A stretch of 64,000 nt of DNA from Branchiostoma lanceolatum (GCF_035083965.1 NC_089740.1:12354052-12418051), one strand, 5' to 3'. Counted from the first letter of the stretch, positions 20,793 through 32,609 are shown. Notes: generated by a model from the letters alone, not told the origin. Translations and numbers: made by a program.

Positions 20793-23700
20793 TTAGCATG
20801 TTTCACATCCTCTACAAGAATCAAAATGATTCTGATGAAAAGTAGACGTTACCAAGGACGTGCAGGACTGGCAGCTGCAGGGCCCGCTGTATCCGCAGGG
20901 GCAGTACAAGGCACAGACGAGAAGGTCGGAAGGGTTAATCGAGTCGATCAAGTCCTGCAGTACGTTCTTCTGACTAGCTGGGATAACTGTTCGAACATAG
21001 GAGAAAAAATTTCATTCAGCAATTCCTTGATTGATCCTTTGGTCCTCCCGAGAAAATATGACCAGCTCATTTCTGACACAGAAAAGGGTTCCTCGTATTC
21101 TGGATAAAGTTCGGAACGTAACCCTACTTTTGTCGACAAGTGTGGTGGGTTCTTTAACGTGCTCGAGGTGTGGGTCTCCTAAGAAATAGAACCTCCGACT
21201 TAATGTCCCTGCTAAGAAAACTGCTCTACCTTCCAGTAGCGCAAATTGTGATTCAAAACGTTGGTCCCGCAACTAAAAATATGAAGAAAATAATTCGTTG
21301 TCGGCAGGATTCGAACCTGCGCGGGCAGAGCCCAACAGATTTCTAGTCTATCGCCTTAACCACTCGGCCACGACAACTCAGTTAATGACGCAAGGTAATA
21401 AACGTCAGACATCGAATAATCCAATACAACCCCTAGAACTTCACCCAAGTTCATGTTGATCAAGTATACATTTACCTTTCATTCATTTGTGATAGGGCAG
21501 AATTACTGCAAGTCAACTCATTTCTGACACAGAAAATGAAGGTTCCTCATATTCAGTAAAAAGCTCTTATCATCACGGTTTCCCACACTTACCCCGTTGT
21601 TGCTGGACAGGCATGCAGACGTGTCCGCAGCCGTTCGAGCAGCACGCCTGTCCGGCGGGACAGCTCCCGAACCGCTGCAGGGCCCACTGTCCGCCCCAGC
21701 TGAACGAGCCACAGCCCTCCACACAGATGCCGACCATGCCGGAGGAGTCCGGGCAGAACTCTGCCAAAAATTTACCAAAAGTCACAAGCTTAAAAGTAGC
21801 TAAATTTTCACTGCTTTCCATTGGCAGAAAAGCAGTCTAACTGAAGTTTCGGCTGTCCGCACAACAGCCCTCATATAATCACGACCAGGGTGCGAATGAA
21901 AAGAACACTGGAGGCAAGCGACCTCATAGCCAATACAAGAAGGATATGAAATTTAGTACAGATCTCGACAGGCGAAAAGTTGGTGAGTTTACGTTGTGTT
22001 GTAGAACAAAGCTACAATGATAACTACAAACAGAGATAAACTTTCATGCTAAAGTGTCCATATCTTTGTGACGGTACTTACGCTCCAGACCAACGCTGGC
22101 TGTAGGGACGGTCTGACACGTGTGGCCGCAGCCGTTGGACAGGCAGGCCTGACCCTCCGGACACCCTCCGGCCACGCACATCTCCGCACAGATGCCGAAC
22201 TGACCCGACACTGGAACAAAAGTGAAAGTCTAAGGTCCGACTTACACACAAGTTTTGAGTCGCTTTGGAGTCGACTCAGGACTGTGCAGGGAGGACCCTA
22301 GGCTAGGGCACTCAAGTTGAGTTTTCTCGTAGGAAAACTCCAGTTGAGCAGCCCAAAGCTCCTCACACACAGCCCCGAGTCGACTCCAAAAACTTGTGTG
22401 TAAATCGGGCCTAAGATTTATTTGTTTGTTTGTTATGACTTTACCTGGAGGCGTGATTACAATCTGTGTATCTGGACGTATCGGATCCACGCATACCAGA
22501 GCGTGACCCTACGCTTGTCGACAAGTGTGATGGGTTCTTTAACGTGCTCGAGGTGTGGGTCTTCTCAACAAGGAACCTACGACAATAATGTGACTATCAA
22601 AAATTCTTCACCTTTCAGAGACGAGCAAATAGGGATTGGGCCACTAGGCCACGGTTCCGAAAATAAAAATGTGAAGAAAAAAGAATTCGTTGTCGGCAGG
22701 ATTCGAACCTGCGCGGGCAGAGCCCAATAGATTTCTAGTCTATCGCCTTAACCACTCGGCCACGAGAACTCAGTTGATGTTCTACCTTAATAAACGCCAC
22801 ACATTGAATAATTCGAGACAACTTTCTAAAGCGTCACCCAAGTTCATGTCGATCAAATATACATCGTGAGATTTAGTTTTTTTCCCTTTATTTAGTAATG
22901 CAGAAAACTACTGCAACTACGTGGAAGTTTATTTCCGTTGGCCGTAAACTCTCTGATATTGATATCAAAGCAAAAGTTCATTGAAATTATTCATATCAGT
23001 ATTTTTTTAAATCCTTATTATTTGTGTCCCATTTCTGTTTCCAAAGATGGGAGCCATTCGGACTTGCGCTGAACTGTTTCAATGTTCATATATTTAGTAC
23101 CGGTATATCATGTTTGCCTTTGAGGGGAGGAACAGTTGAGTAAAGGGCCAAAGTGGTCAAGGGATAGCGGATGATGTCCACATATATCCATAACGCACTA
23201 ATCTCGTCCAAATGACTGAAATGTTCATGAATATAGGTGGCGCTTCCACATGCGACCACGGCGTTACATGAGCTCCTCGCGTGGCGCCTGAATATCGATC
23301 CTTTTTATGCCAACTGGCGTTTTTAGAAGTCTCAAAAGTCATTCTAAATGTATAGGAAGACGTTTGGACCTGTTTGGGACATTGTTCACTTACTTTAAGA
23401 CTAAGGTCATTTATATGTTCACGTTTTACAAGTCGGAACCTGAAAACCCAATCAGAGCCTAATCTGCAGTACCGCTCCCGGCCGCGACCTGAAAAGTGAC
23501 AAAGGAGACCGCCAAATTGCCAAGTTTAGGTCTTTTCGGGAATGGGCAAATTACGAAAGGCTCTCAAAGGGTTTGAAATTCCAAAGCTTGTTTGACGTTT
23601 GTTAAGAAAGGTGGCCATTCAAAATTAAGAATGACAATACTTAAGACTGTTCACAAAGTAACCGATGGGATCTTAGGTCAAATGATACAATATGTTTTTC

Positions 23701-24244
23701 CTTCGCCACTGTGATGGTGGTCGTGGATACATTTTCTGTAAACTGACACATTCTGAAGGACTACAACATCCAAATTTCAATCCTGATTTGTGAAACAATA
23801 CGATTTGGAACAAATGCAACGTTGCTTTGTCTGATTGTCTACCAATAGATCCACTTTTCCTACCAAAATGCTTCAAGGAAGAAGTGAAGTCAAGTGTGGA
23901 TTGCTTAACGGTGCAATATACCTTTTGGCGCTGGGGGAGCTGTTTCATGGGCTGACTTTTTGTCACCCCGTCTGAAAAACTAGCGACTTTTGAAACGCGT
24001 GTTCTTTTTGATTTTTACGCCGTGCAGTTTTGCTATCACGGTTTCAAAGTTGACAAAATATTGCAGTCATTTTCGCAAGTTGTAAACCGTCGTATTTTTA
24101 CATTTTCCATTTCAGTTATTAAGCACTTCTGCATCTGTACAGCCGGTATACTTATAATAATTCTGAAGGAGAAAGTATATCTAAAAAGTAAGACATACCT
24201 CCCCGCAAAACTGCGAGCGCCGCTACTAGAATCCAGGAGTACAT
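20793..24244 (-). CDS. Small secreted WAP-type cysteine-rich protein, 4 exons
   Basis: WAP (whey acidic protein) domains are secreted four-disulphide modules, often protease inhibitors or antimicrobials. Exons: 24199-24244 (ATG 24242-24244), 22082-22210, 21593-21760 and, less surely, 20793-20986. All internal junctions are phase 1, and they join to 537 nt, 178 residues. Exon 1 (MYSWILVAALAVLRG) is a signal peptide. Exon 3 has eight cysteines in WAP order: FCPDSSGMVGICVEGC, then GSCPAGQACCSNGCGHVC. Exon 2 (FGICAEMCVAGGCPEGQACL, then NGCGHTC) has six, lacking positions 1 and 6. The proposed last exon has nine cysteines (CALYCPCGYSGPCSCQSC) but no known fold, and its acceptor (GTTCGAACAG) is modest. 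Symmetric phase-1 exons are typical of shuffled extracellular modules. Confidence 0.72.
21060..21240 (-). repeat. SINE-like body beside tRNA-Ser copy 1
   Basis: Contains GTGGGTTCTTTAACGTGCTC and GAGGTGTGGGTCTCCT, on the minus strand downstream of the tRNA. The same block recurs at 22500-22600 beside the second tRNA, and a related body occurs in the SINEs at 4.9 and 27.6 kb. It may be a tRNA-Ser-headed SINE or a SINE that landed next to a tRNA gene before duplication. Confidence 0.55.
21296..21377 (-). tRNA. tRNA-Ser (anticodon AGA), copy 1
   Basis: 82 nt on the minus strand, decoding UCU serine codons. Acceptor arms GTTGTCG/CGACAAC pair fully. The A-box is TGGCCGAGTGG, and the anticodon loop CTAGAAA reads AGA on a stem with one U-G pair. 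A class II variable arm is present, and the B-box is GGTTCGAATCC. Discriminator is G and CCA is not encoded. TTTT follows within ten bases as a Pol III terminator. It lies between exons 3 and 4 of the WAP gene, same strand. Intact structure argues for a real gene despite the SINE-like sequence downstream. Confidence 0.93.
22500..22605 (-). repeat. SINE-like body beside tRNA-Ser copy 2
   Basis: Copy of the 21.1 kb block (GTCGACAAGTGTGATGGGTT, TTTAACGTGCTCGAGGTGTG). Together with the tRNA and the flank TCACCCAAGTTCATGT it shows that this tRNA locus arose by a duplication of a few hundred bases. Confidence 0.6.
22688..22769 (-). tRNA. tRNA-Ser (anticodon AGA), copy 2
   Basis: 82 nt, nearly identical to the copy 1.4 kb away. 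The anticodon stem is fully Watson-Crick here, but the 5' acceptor strand is GTTCTCG, leaving a C-C mismatch at the fourth acceptor pair against CGACAAC. A/B boxes are intact and a T6 terminator follows. It could still be charged, or be in early decay. It lies in the first WAP-gene intron. Confidence 0.88.
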
Positions 24245-24297
24245 TTTTCTTTCACTGAGAACTTTTGCACAATGTGGATAATTTCACAGCGAACGCC

Positions 24298-24352
24298 TTA
24301 TATATATGACGTGACGTATACCGGAAAGGAAGCCAGCTCAGGGGGCGGGGCG
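24298..24352 (-). promoter_or_regulatory. TATA-box promoter of the WAP gene
   Basis: On the minus strand TATATATAA occupies 24298-24306, about 55 bp upstream of the start codon, so initiation near 24270 is expected. Just upstream lies a CRE/ATF-like GTCACGTCA (24307-24315). A GC-box run, GGGGGCGGGGCGG on the plus strand, lies near 24339-24351. The sites are seen directly; their use is inferred. Confidence 0.55.
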
Positions 24353-25254
24353 GAACCGGATAAGATACGAGACAGGTAAACTGTCGTCACCAGCGGCCTT
24401 CCGCAAATGTTGACTTCACGTACCACACTTTGTGTTAAGAACAATTTACACGAATTTTAGGCAGATGTGTGTTGTTCTAGAAGCAATTGTCAGAGGGCAA
24501 AGTGACCGATGAAAACCAAGTCATACGAAAGACGATTAAAAGCCATATATCGTGGTGGATTTTCTTTCAAAGCTATAGCCAAGTTTGGAAAGTTGTAGAA
24601 AAGACATCAATAGCTGTTCACTCCATTGATATGTGTGGGAACTTGACATGTGCTCTTGACCAAAAATAAGTAATTTTTTCTCGTATGACACAAATACACA
24701 TACACTCACAAACACACTCAAAAACACACATACAAACGCTCATTTACTTGTTTTAAGTTCTTCCAACTTCTTTCTTACACTATGCTCTAGATACATGTAA
24801 GAAACACACACAAACAACTCATGGATGTGCTTTTGAACATTTTAATAAACAGTTCAAACTTCATATACTCACATGTTAAGGATGATAAAACAATCGTATA
24901 TGTTGTCATTGTTAAATGTCATAATCTTTTAATTAAACACACTCATTACCATTAATTTTTACAATCAATTCCTTGGGTTTCAGGCATTTTTAGTGAAGTC
25001 TTAAAGACTATTTTCACCCCCTGAAACTGTGTTAACCGTGGTAAGACTATCCCCTCAGACTCTGTTTTCATGTTGATCTTCCAACACAGCATCATTTTCT
25101 ATCTAAATATGAGAAACAACAAATTTAATTGGCATGGCCTAAAGCTTTATTGGACCCTTTTTTTGCATCTATTTCTAAAAGCAAAACTTAAATACCCATT
25201 TTACACAATAAAATGCATTTCTTCAATATCTGTTTTTCTTTCATAGTGCATGGT

Positions 25255-25789
25255 TTAAAGGAGTCCTAAACTCCAGAAGGCGGTGTTATTTTCCACTAGA
25301 TTATGTATCAATCAATACATAATCAGCCGACTTTGTACAGAATTCAACTTGTGGTGAATTACACAAGGTGTGTTTTTTTAACACAATATGATACTCACTA
25401 AACCCCTGCAGACCCTACCAGTGTATTCCCTATGCGTAAACATACATTTTTAAACGTGGATATTTTCGGCCTAAATGAGGGTGGTTAAGCACAATAAGAA
25501 AGCCAATTGTTAACAAGATGTACAAGAGTACATAGCAAGAAGATCTTTCTTAACCACCCTGACATTCTTTTTGTAATCTTACTTTTGTAAGGCATTGTCA
25601 GGCACATTGTAAAAAACACATAGGCTGAGGGTCTCCTGGGGAATTTGGTAGAATACTGAATACTTTTGGATGCGCACGGGATAGTGGGTACTTTATCGTA
25701 TACTGTAAAAAATATTAATTTCTACTTCCTAAAATTACCATCCATTGGAAAATAACTCCCCCCTCTGGACTTTAGGACTCCTTTAAGTC
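25255..25789. mobile_element. ~535 bp element with TTTAAAGGAGTCC ends
   Basis: Left end TTTAAAGGAGTCCTAAACTC, right end GGACTTTAGGACTCCTTTAA. They are reverse complements over about 40 bp including GTTATTTTCC against GGAAAATAAC. TTAA-like borders suggest a TTAA target. No coding capacity. A partial copy of the GGCCACACC MITE lies just left, at about 24990-25145. Confidence 0.7.
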
Positions 25790-26357
25790 TACTGTCAACA
25801 GAAATTTTCCACATGATGTATACAAAGAAGTGAAAAAACTGGCAATAGAAAATAACAATTGTCACGTTTCCAACATGAGGACCTATGGTTTTATAATTTT
25901 TTTTTGATTCAGTCACAAAATGCTCACAATTCAAGACAAATTAGAGAAATAAAAGGAAATCAGCTCTTGCATACATATGTTGCAATGGTGTCATTTTCTT
26001 TATACATGAAATAACATGACATTCTTATAATCCAATGCAAATACAGAAAAAATATATCCAAATAAGCTAATGATTTGCATAAATATATACGCCATCAAAT
26101 TTTCTTTCAATATGTCCTTGTAAACATACAAGAACTGGTAAAGAGAAGCACTGATACAAGCAGATGTGTGGGCGATGACACAATATCCTACTACGAGCCC
26201 AACAGCAAATTGAGGGCAGTATTATGACAATTGTGAATATGTCGTACGGATTCAGCTGTCTTGTTAAGTAGTCTTTGTTACTGAAAGATTGCCATAGATC
26301 CGTGACTGTCGGTCTTGTTATAGCCTTACTGCAATTTCCTACGACAAAACATTGTAT

Positions 26358-26668
26358 GGGGTGTAGGAGATTCTTTTTACACAACCAGGTAATCTCACCT
26401 GCTAACGTTGCGGTGTCTGTCAGACACCTTCTTAAGAGCTTCTGATTGGAGTACTGCTTCTCACCGCTAGAAGTAGCCGATGTAGGTGGCGCTTTTGCGG
26501 TGAGAACACTGTGCCAAACCTGGCTAAGCTTGTATCCCCCCTACATCGGCTACTTCTAGCGGTGAGAAGCAGTACTCCAATCAGAAGCTCTTAAGAAGGT
26601 GTCTGACAGACACCGCAACGTTAGCAGGTGAGATTACCTGGTTGTGTGAAAGGAATCTCCTATACCCT
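26358..26668. repeat. Long near-perfect foldback (arms ~129 bp)
   Basis: Arms 26358-26486 and 26540-26668 are reverse complements with very few mismatches (GTGTCTGTCAGACACCTTCT, CCGCTAGAAGTAGCCGATGT). The spacer is about 53 bp. It resembles the 6.4 kb and 40.2 kb foldbacks in design but not in sequence. It lies downstream of the RFK gene. Confidence 0.88.
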
Positions 26669-27364
26669 ATATTCTACCAAGGAGGTTATATAACCTCCTT
26701 GATTCTACCAACCTGATGAAATTATTTTTGGAAAATATTGTATGACGAAAGGGAGAATGCTGTAACAAAGTGCTACAAAGATACAATACATTTTGTATTT
26801 GGCATTGTGTGTTCATCAATACCGTCTATGTCTGAAGTACATGGTTCTTGAGGGATGGTGCTCATAGGAACATTAGGTCATAGTTGTATAGCGGGTTGGC
26901 TTCCCTGAGATTTCTTGCCAATATGATACCTCACAAGCACTATACCTCACAATAAAGGTATAGGGAGCATTTTATCTGAACTATAATCTTTTCTTACCAG
27001 CTCACAGATTGCATTATTAAAAACAGTCCTGATAAAACAGCCTACAATTATTCTATCTTTCTGGGAGTGTTCAATACTAGTACTGGCCACTGTCAGCCAA
27101 TCAGATACTCTCTTGGCACATGCCCAGATGTTCTTCCCAGTTAAGCTACCAGCCAATCATGTCACTTCCAACAGTCAAGAGGCAATGTGATTGGCTGGAA
27201 ACTTATATACCAGGGAACAAAGAGACAGGTTGTAGACTGGTTTACCAGGGTAGTTGCTTGTGTACTGCAGAATGCAAGCTTCTAGGCTTCAAGGTAATGT
27301 CGTAAAATATAAGCTAGATTTAGAATGATTGATATTGATCTTCATGTACATATTTAATCTATAA

Positions 27365-30300
27365 TCAGAGCGATGATGAAGTCTTCTCCTGAAAGAAGTT
27401 GTCATCTCTGTACATCCTGTTCTCGGGTTTGTCCAGCTCCTGTTTGGCGACTTCCATGTCTGAGTGGATAGCAGCTATCAGTTCCTCTGGAAAGGAATAA
27501 AGTGGGTTAATATATTCACCAAGTTATGTTCACCAGGTTGCATTATTTCAGCCAGTAGGTACCCATGTGAGTAATGAGGCTGTTGTAACGCGCTCGAGGC
27601 ACCTCCTCAAACACGGGACCCCCATTTTTCGTCTCTTCCGAAAGACGGTGCAGCCCCGACAAGAATACCCTTCCCAGGATTCGATCCGGGGTCTCCCGGA
27701 TCCAACTAATTGGAAACAGGGGGCTCAACTGCGAAGCCGCTACCAATTGAGCTATATATTACATGTCTTCCTCAAATTGTGTTCTATCTCTCTAAGTTGT
27801 TTTAACTTCACCCCAAGGGAGTGAAGTAATGTTTTTGACTTGTGTGCACATGTGAGTGTGTGTGTGGTAATGAATATGTGTGTGTGTGTGTGTGTGCGCG
27901 TGTGTGTGTGCATGCTTCTGCAGTGCAGTTTCTGTGTTTTCTGCCAGAGGGTGCTATTACAGCCTGATGGGGTCTGTCATGTCTGATTGCCTTGTTGTTT
28001 ACAGCCATATTTTGAAGAAGAATCCGACTGTGATAGCCAGCACCAAATGACAGCTTATGCCAAAAAGAATACTCCTTTAGCTAAACTACCAAAGGATTTT
28101 TGTTCATATTTTAGAATGGGCCTGATTTCAGAACATACTTACCAACAGAATTATAAGACATCTCTGGCCGTATGTACCCAACTATACACACACTGAGGGT
28201 GGAACCATAGAAGTCCTCCTTGAAGTGATGCAGAATATGAGGCTCCTGTGAACAAAGAACAATCACACAAAGCACATTACTTCTACACATCATCATGAGC
28301 TGGGGTACAAACCCTTTCAACTTGTCCCAAAGTATGCAAATGGTGTGCAAGTAAATAACATGAAAGCAGGCAATCATCATGTAAAACACTTACCTTGCTT
28401 AAATTTGCACACTTATGACATGCTAAAATGTTCCCTTACCCCATATGACACTTTATTTTTTGCAAAGACATTGTCAATTGATCTATTATTCAATAGTTTC
28501 AGCCATTATATATACCAATTACTAATATTGTTCACCTTATGGTGACTTAACCACTTTATATTTGAGACTATAAAAATGTTAACCTCCTACAATCCACATT
28601 AACTGATGACCACTAAAATGGTAATCTTCAAGCAGATGCTAAGGTGGAATATTGTAATCATAATGTTTTCTGAATACCAGCCACACCAAAGAGAAGCCAA
28701 GAGAAACCCAGCAGTCAGAAAATTTTACAATCTTCCATTCTCAACATTTGCTCAGAGATCACCAAAAAGCCAGTGAGTCAACAAAATCCTTTCGACTAGT
28801 TTTTTGAGTGCTATTCTTGACAAACTTTGACAAACCATAGATTTTGTCTTGTCCTTGTAAAACGGGTTCCATCCGAGACTCATGACCATCTTGTGCACCT
28901 CCCCTCCGTCAACACTAGCCCAGCCGTAATATATGCCAGTTGGAATGTCCTCGGGTATGTGCTCCACCACCTCCTTAGCCAGATTTGCTGAAAAAAACAT
29001 ATAAGAAACAAATAAACAGACAAATAGATACAGCAAAGAAGAGAGTTGTAAACTTAACATATTAAAGGAGGTTAAAATAAGAACCCCCTTGATTAACACA
29101 ACTAGAGTTAAGTATTTGTGCTACATATACTTCAGGTTTGCTATGTTAGTTTAGCGATTATGGGGTCTTTTTATAAATATGAATTAGTATTGAATTTTTT
29201 CTTTTTGTTTGAGTTGAATGTGTGATAGTTGTGTGCCGATTTGTTAAAAATAGAGAGAACGCTAGCGACCACAAAAAACACCCCTCCCAATAAGATGGTA
29301 TGGCTACCCCCCCAAAAAAACAGACATATGATCATGGGAAGTTTCAGCACTTTTTTCTCAGGACCAGCTCTGGTGCATATGACCCATGAATGTACAATCA
29401 GAAGATTGGATGTTATGGGTAATAAATAAGCTTTAAGATGTATCTGTATCTATAATATAGCCGGTATATATATATATACTAGTACACATGTAACTGCCCT
29501 TCGGTGTAACACACCAGCAAATGATACATAATACAATTTGCATATCCTGTCACGTAATAACATGTGAGTAAGGAAAAAAAAAATCTAATTAAATATATAC
29601 TTCCTGCCCCCCCTCCCCCATAAAAAGCTAAAATCCATAAGAAATATCATCTAGGGATTTTTTTTGTGGACTTCTTTTCTAAAATGAAGCATGTATACAG
29701 TATCTATAATACCCTGTTTCCAAGTTAAATCATAAGTCTCAGATTTTGCAAATATTTCCTGATCTCGTGTCCAAGGTTACACAATTATCAAACCGGCAAA
29801 ACGTACATTTTGCCAGAATTTGTAGAAGCCAACACCTACCTGTAGGTATTCCCATTTCCTTACTACAACTACCGAACCCGGGTACAACTTTCCCGCGGCA
29901 GAAATAAGGTAAAACACGCGAAAAGTTCATTTTTCTAGATGGTTCCGTATAGCTTTTAGACAAGCTACGTTTATAGTGACGAGGTCAAAAGTTGCACAAT
30001 GCCGGTCGACTATACCAATGGTTCGGGGGAAATCAAAAGATGACATTGCTGCAAACTTTATTGTATCACATATTATATCTTATGATTTTATGTATAAATG
30101 ATAGTTAATAAATTTGAAGATCAAACTATTGGTTTATATTGTTTTTAAAAGACTGCACTGACCTCAAATATGAAATACCATTTATCCCCTATCATATAAA
30201 TGGTACTGTCCAGAACCCCCCCAAAAAACAAGACATATGATCATGGGAAGTTTCAGAACTTTTTTCTCAGGACCAGCTCACATACACAGCCCTGGTGCAT

Positions 30301-31666
30301 ATGACCCATGAATGTACAATCAGAAGATTGGATGTAAAGGGTAAGAAATAAGCTTTCAAATGTATCTGTATCTATATAGCCGGTATATAACTGCCCTTCG
30401 GTGTAACACACCAGCAAATGATGTATAATACAGAAATTGATAGAGTAACAATGTAGAGTAGAGTAGAGTAGAGTAGAGTAGAGTAGAGTAGAGTAGAGTA
30501 GAGTAGAGTAGAGTAGAGTAGAGTAGAGTAGAGTAGAGTAGAGTAGAGTAGAGTAGAGTAGAGTAAAGTAGAGTAGAGTAGAGTAGAGTAGAAATTTCGG
30601 TCAGGTAGGACTGTTCCAGTGTAAATATGATCAACCAAAATCAAGAGTCTATACTTTTTTAATTATTCTGGAGACCTGTGGCACCGCACGCTAGCTGTGG
30701 ATATGACGTGTTAGCTGATCACGTGAGCTAGGGTTCATAGCTGTCGCCCAAATGATCCCAATTAAGTTTACATACAAACAGTTCATATCACTTCAATGAC
30801 CAGTATATATAGGCTTACCAACCTTTCTGAAGGACAGTGTAACCATATATGTAAGTGCGATAACAAGCAAGAAAGGATTCAGGTTCAAACAAAAGTAAAT
30901 TATAGCTGACCTTTAAAAACCGCATATAAAGTGGAGGCCTTGTTATATTTGTCAGACAAATTGTTGGCCATGAACAAATGTCAAACTTGAAAATTATTAA
31001 CTCGAACTCTTAGTCCCTGTCAATCAAATGGTATTGCTGCTAGAGAATAGTTAATTTGCGTATCCGGTCACGTACACTTTGAAAACGACAAGTCACGTAC
31101 ATGTGAGTTACCTTTTGTTTATTTAGAACTTAGGAATTAACATTCTTTACGCATCCGTAAGTAAACTTCTCGTTGAAAAAGGGCAGTCGGATGGACGCCC
31201 GAAACGTCCGATTTTTATCGAAATTTGTCCAGATGTAAAGTTTAAATTGTACTACTCTATTTGCTTACCTGGATGTTTAACATTCATAAACGTATGTGAG
31301 GGAGGAAAAAAATTATATACTTCCTGCCCCCCTCCCCCGTAAAAAGATAGTAAAATCAACGACAAAAGCCAGAACATAGGAGTAAGAAATATCATCTGGG
31401 GTTTTTTTTAAAACTTTTTTTCTAAAATGAAGTATGTAGACAGTACCTTACCCTGTTAAATCGTAAGTCACAGATTTGCAAATATTTCCTGATCCCGCGG
31501 TGTCCAAGGTTACACAATAATTATCAAACCGGCAAAACATAAATTGTGCCAGAATCTGTGGAAGCCAACACCTACCTGTAGGTATTCCTAGTTCTTTACT
31601 TCCTCTACCGAACCCGTGTACAACTTTCCCGCGGCAGAAATAAGGTAAAACGCGCGAAAAGTTCAT
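27365..31666 (-). CDS. RFK: Riboflavin kinase, complete, 4 coding exons
   Basis: Phosphorylates riboflavin (vitamin B2) with ATP to give FMN, in the cytosol. Exons: 31576-31666 (ATG 31664-31666), 28836-28987, 28143-28245, 27365-27486 (TGA 27365-27367). GT/AG borders with matching phases give 468 nt, 155 residues, the same length as human RFK. Family motifs: LPYFCRGKVVHGFGRGSKEL, GIPTAN across the first junction (the nucleotide/Mg site), TGIYYGWASV, VHKMVMSLGWNPFYKDKTKS, HHFKEDFYGSTLSVCIVGYI with the catalytic Glu, and RDDNFFQ near the end. A second copy of exon 1 lies at 29840-29930 and could be spliced in instead. The distal copy was chosen because it keeps the conserved GFGRGSK loop. Confidence 0.92.
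27555..27762 (-). mobile_element. tRNA-derived SINE
   Basis: The minus strand starts with a tRNA-like head: A-box TAGCTCAATTGGTAGCGG and B-box GGATCGAATCC. A body follows with GTGCCTCGAGCGCGTTACAA. It lies between the two last RFK exons. Confidence 0.7.
27848..27912. repeat. (TG)n microsatellite
   Basis: Interrupted GT/TG run in the last RFK intron. It creates a spurious threonine/histidine-rich ORF on the minus strand. Confidence 0.9.
29840..29930 (-). pseudogene. Second copy of RFK coding exon 1
   Basis: The same 91 nt length, ATG position and GTAGGT donor as the 31.6 kb exon, and an open frame. It encodes MNFSRVLPYFCRGKVVPGFG then SCSKEMGIPTG. The conserved GFGRGSK loop has become GFGSCSK, which should disturb nucleotide binding. 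It is nearer exon 2, so splicing could use it. It is either a functional alternative first exon or a decaying duplicate. Confidence 0.7.
30453..30592. repeat. (GAGTA)n microsatellite
   Basis: About 28 units of GAGTA with one GAGTA-to-AAGTA change, beside a LINE-like 3' tail (30357-30420, minus). On the minus strand it reads as an artificial STLLY repeat ORF. A short GAGTA run recurs in the element at 32.4 kb. Confidence 0.97.
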
Positions 31667-32343
31667 TTTTCTAGATGGTTCCGTGCAGCTTTTAGACAAG
31701 CTACGTTTTTATAGTGACGAGGTCAAAGGTTGCGCAATGTCGGTCGACTATACCAATAAATGCTTCGGGGGAAATCAAAATACGACATTGTTGTAAACAT
31801 CATTATCTCTATATAGATTTTATATATTCACGATAATCCAAAAAAATCTGAGATCAAACTATAGCTTTGTATTGCTTTTACAATACTATTTTGTCCTCAG
31901 ATATGAAATTTTATCTACCCCTATTATATGAATGGTACTGCCAAAAACCTCTCTGCTTTGTCATAAAAGTAGTTTCACATTCGGATGCTCCTCTTGAAGC
32001 GAAAAATCAACATAAAATACATGAATTTTAATATCGACAGAAATTGTGATGTTTAAAAAAATTAAATTCGTAGCTTTTATCATGAATATTGATATCTATT
32101 ACAGATTACTGGGATTGGATGTTTGATAACATCTCTACTTGACAGCCTTACAAATCAGGTGCTAATTTTTCCGTAGTACAATTGGTTTGCTATCAAAGTC
32201 TGCACTTCATTCAACCTTTTGACTAACTGCGCAGAAGAAAAGAGCAACTTTACAGATAAAGGTTTTCTCGATGGTAACAGAGGTGTGTTGAATCGTTGTA
32301 ATTCTCCAGCGATATGTAGATTGGTGAAACGTACAGTTCACGA

Positions 32344-32609
32344 TAGCCTGGATACCAGACCTTTCGCGCGATGCGATGATAAGAGTAGAGTAGAGTAGAG
32401 TAGAGTTTTAATAACCCCTTTTGGGCGGGGAAGATCTAGTAGTAGAGTAGGGATAGAGTTGGCACCCGAGAGCGCTTGGCAGCCGAACTCTGATTTCTAT
32501 CGCGCTAGAGCTAATTAATGGGCCGTGTGGCTATCTGTGGCGGCGGCGCGAGTTGCTTCCCCGGCCGAGGGATTAGATCCAGGAGCGCGGTGGTCTGGCA
32601 CCCAGGCTA
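32344..32609. mobile_element. 266 bp element, TAGC/GCTA family
   Basis: Ends TAGCCTGGATACCAGACC and GGTCTGGCACCCAGGCTA are inverted repeats. Identical 9 bp flanks AGTTCACGA occur at 32335-32343 and 32610-32618. Inside are a GAGTA run and a GC-rich stretch. Same end sequence and target-duplication length as the 19.2 kb hairpin. Confidence 0.85.

Larger units (their letters stand above)
29300..31840. repeat. Segmental tandem duplication carrying RFK exon 1
   Basis: Blocks in about 29300-30140 recur in order in about 30215-31840: CATATGATCATGGGAAGTTT, GAATGTACAATCAGAAGATT, GCCCTTCGGTGTAACACACC, TATACTTCCTGCCCCCC, then exon 1 and its upstream GGTCGACTATACCAAT. The distal copy has gained a (GAGTA)n tract and other inserts. 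Each copy brings an RFK first exon and presumably promoter. Confidence 0.82.

Noticed and set aside
30356-30644. STLLY-repeat open frames
   Set aside because: Translation of a (GAGTA)n microsatellite.
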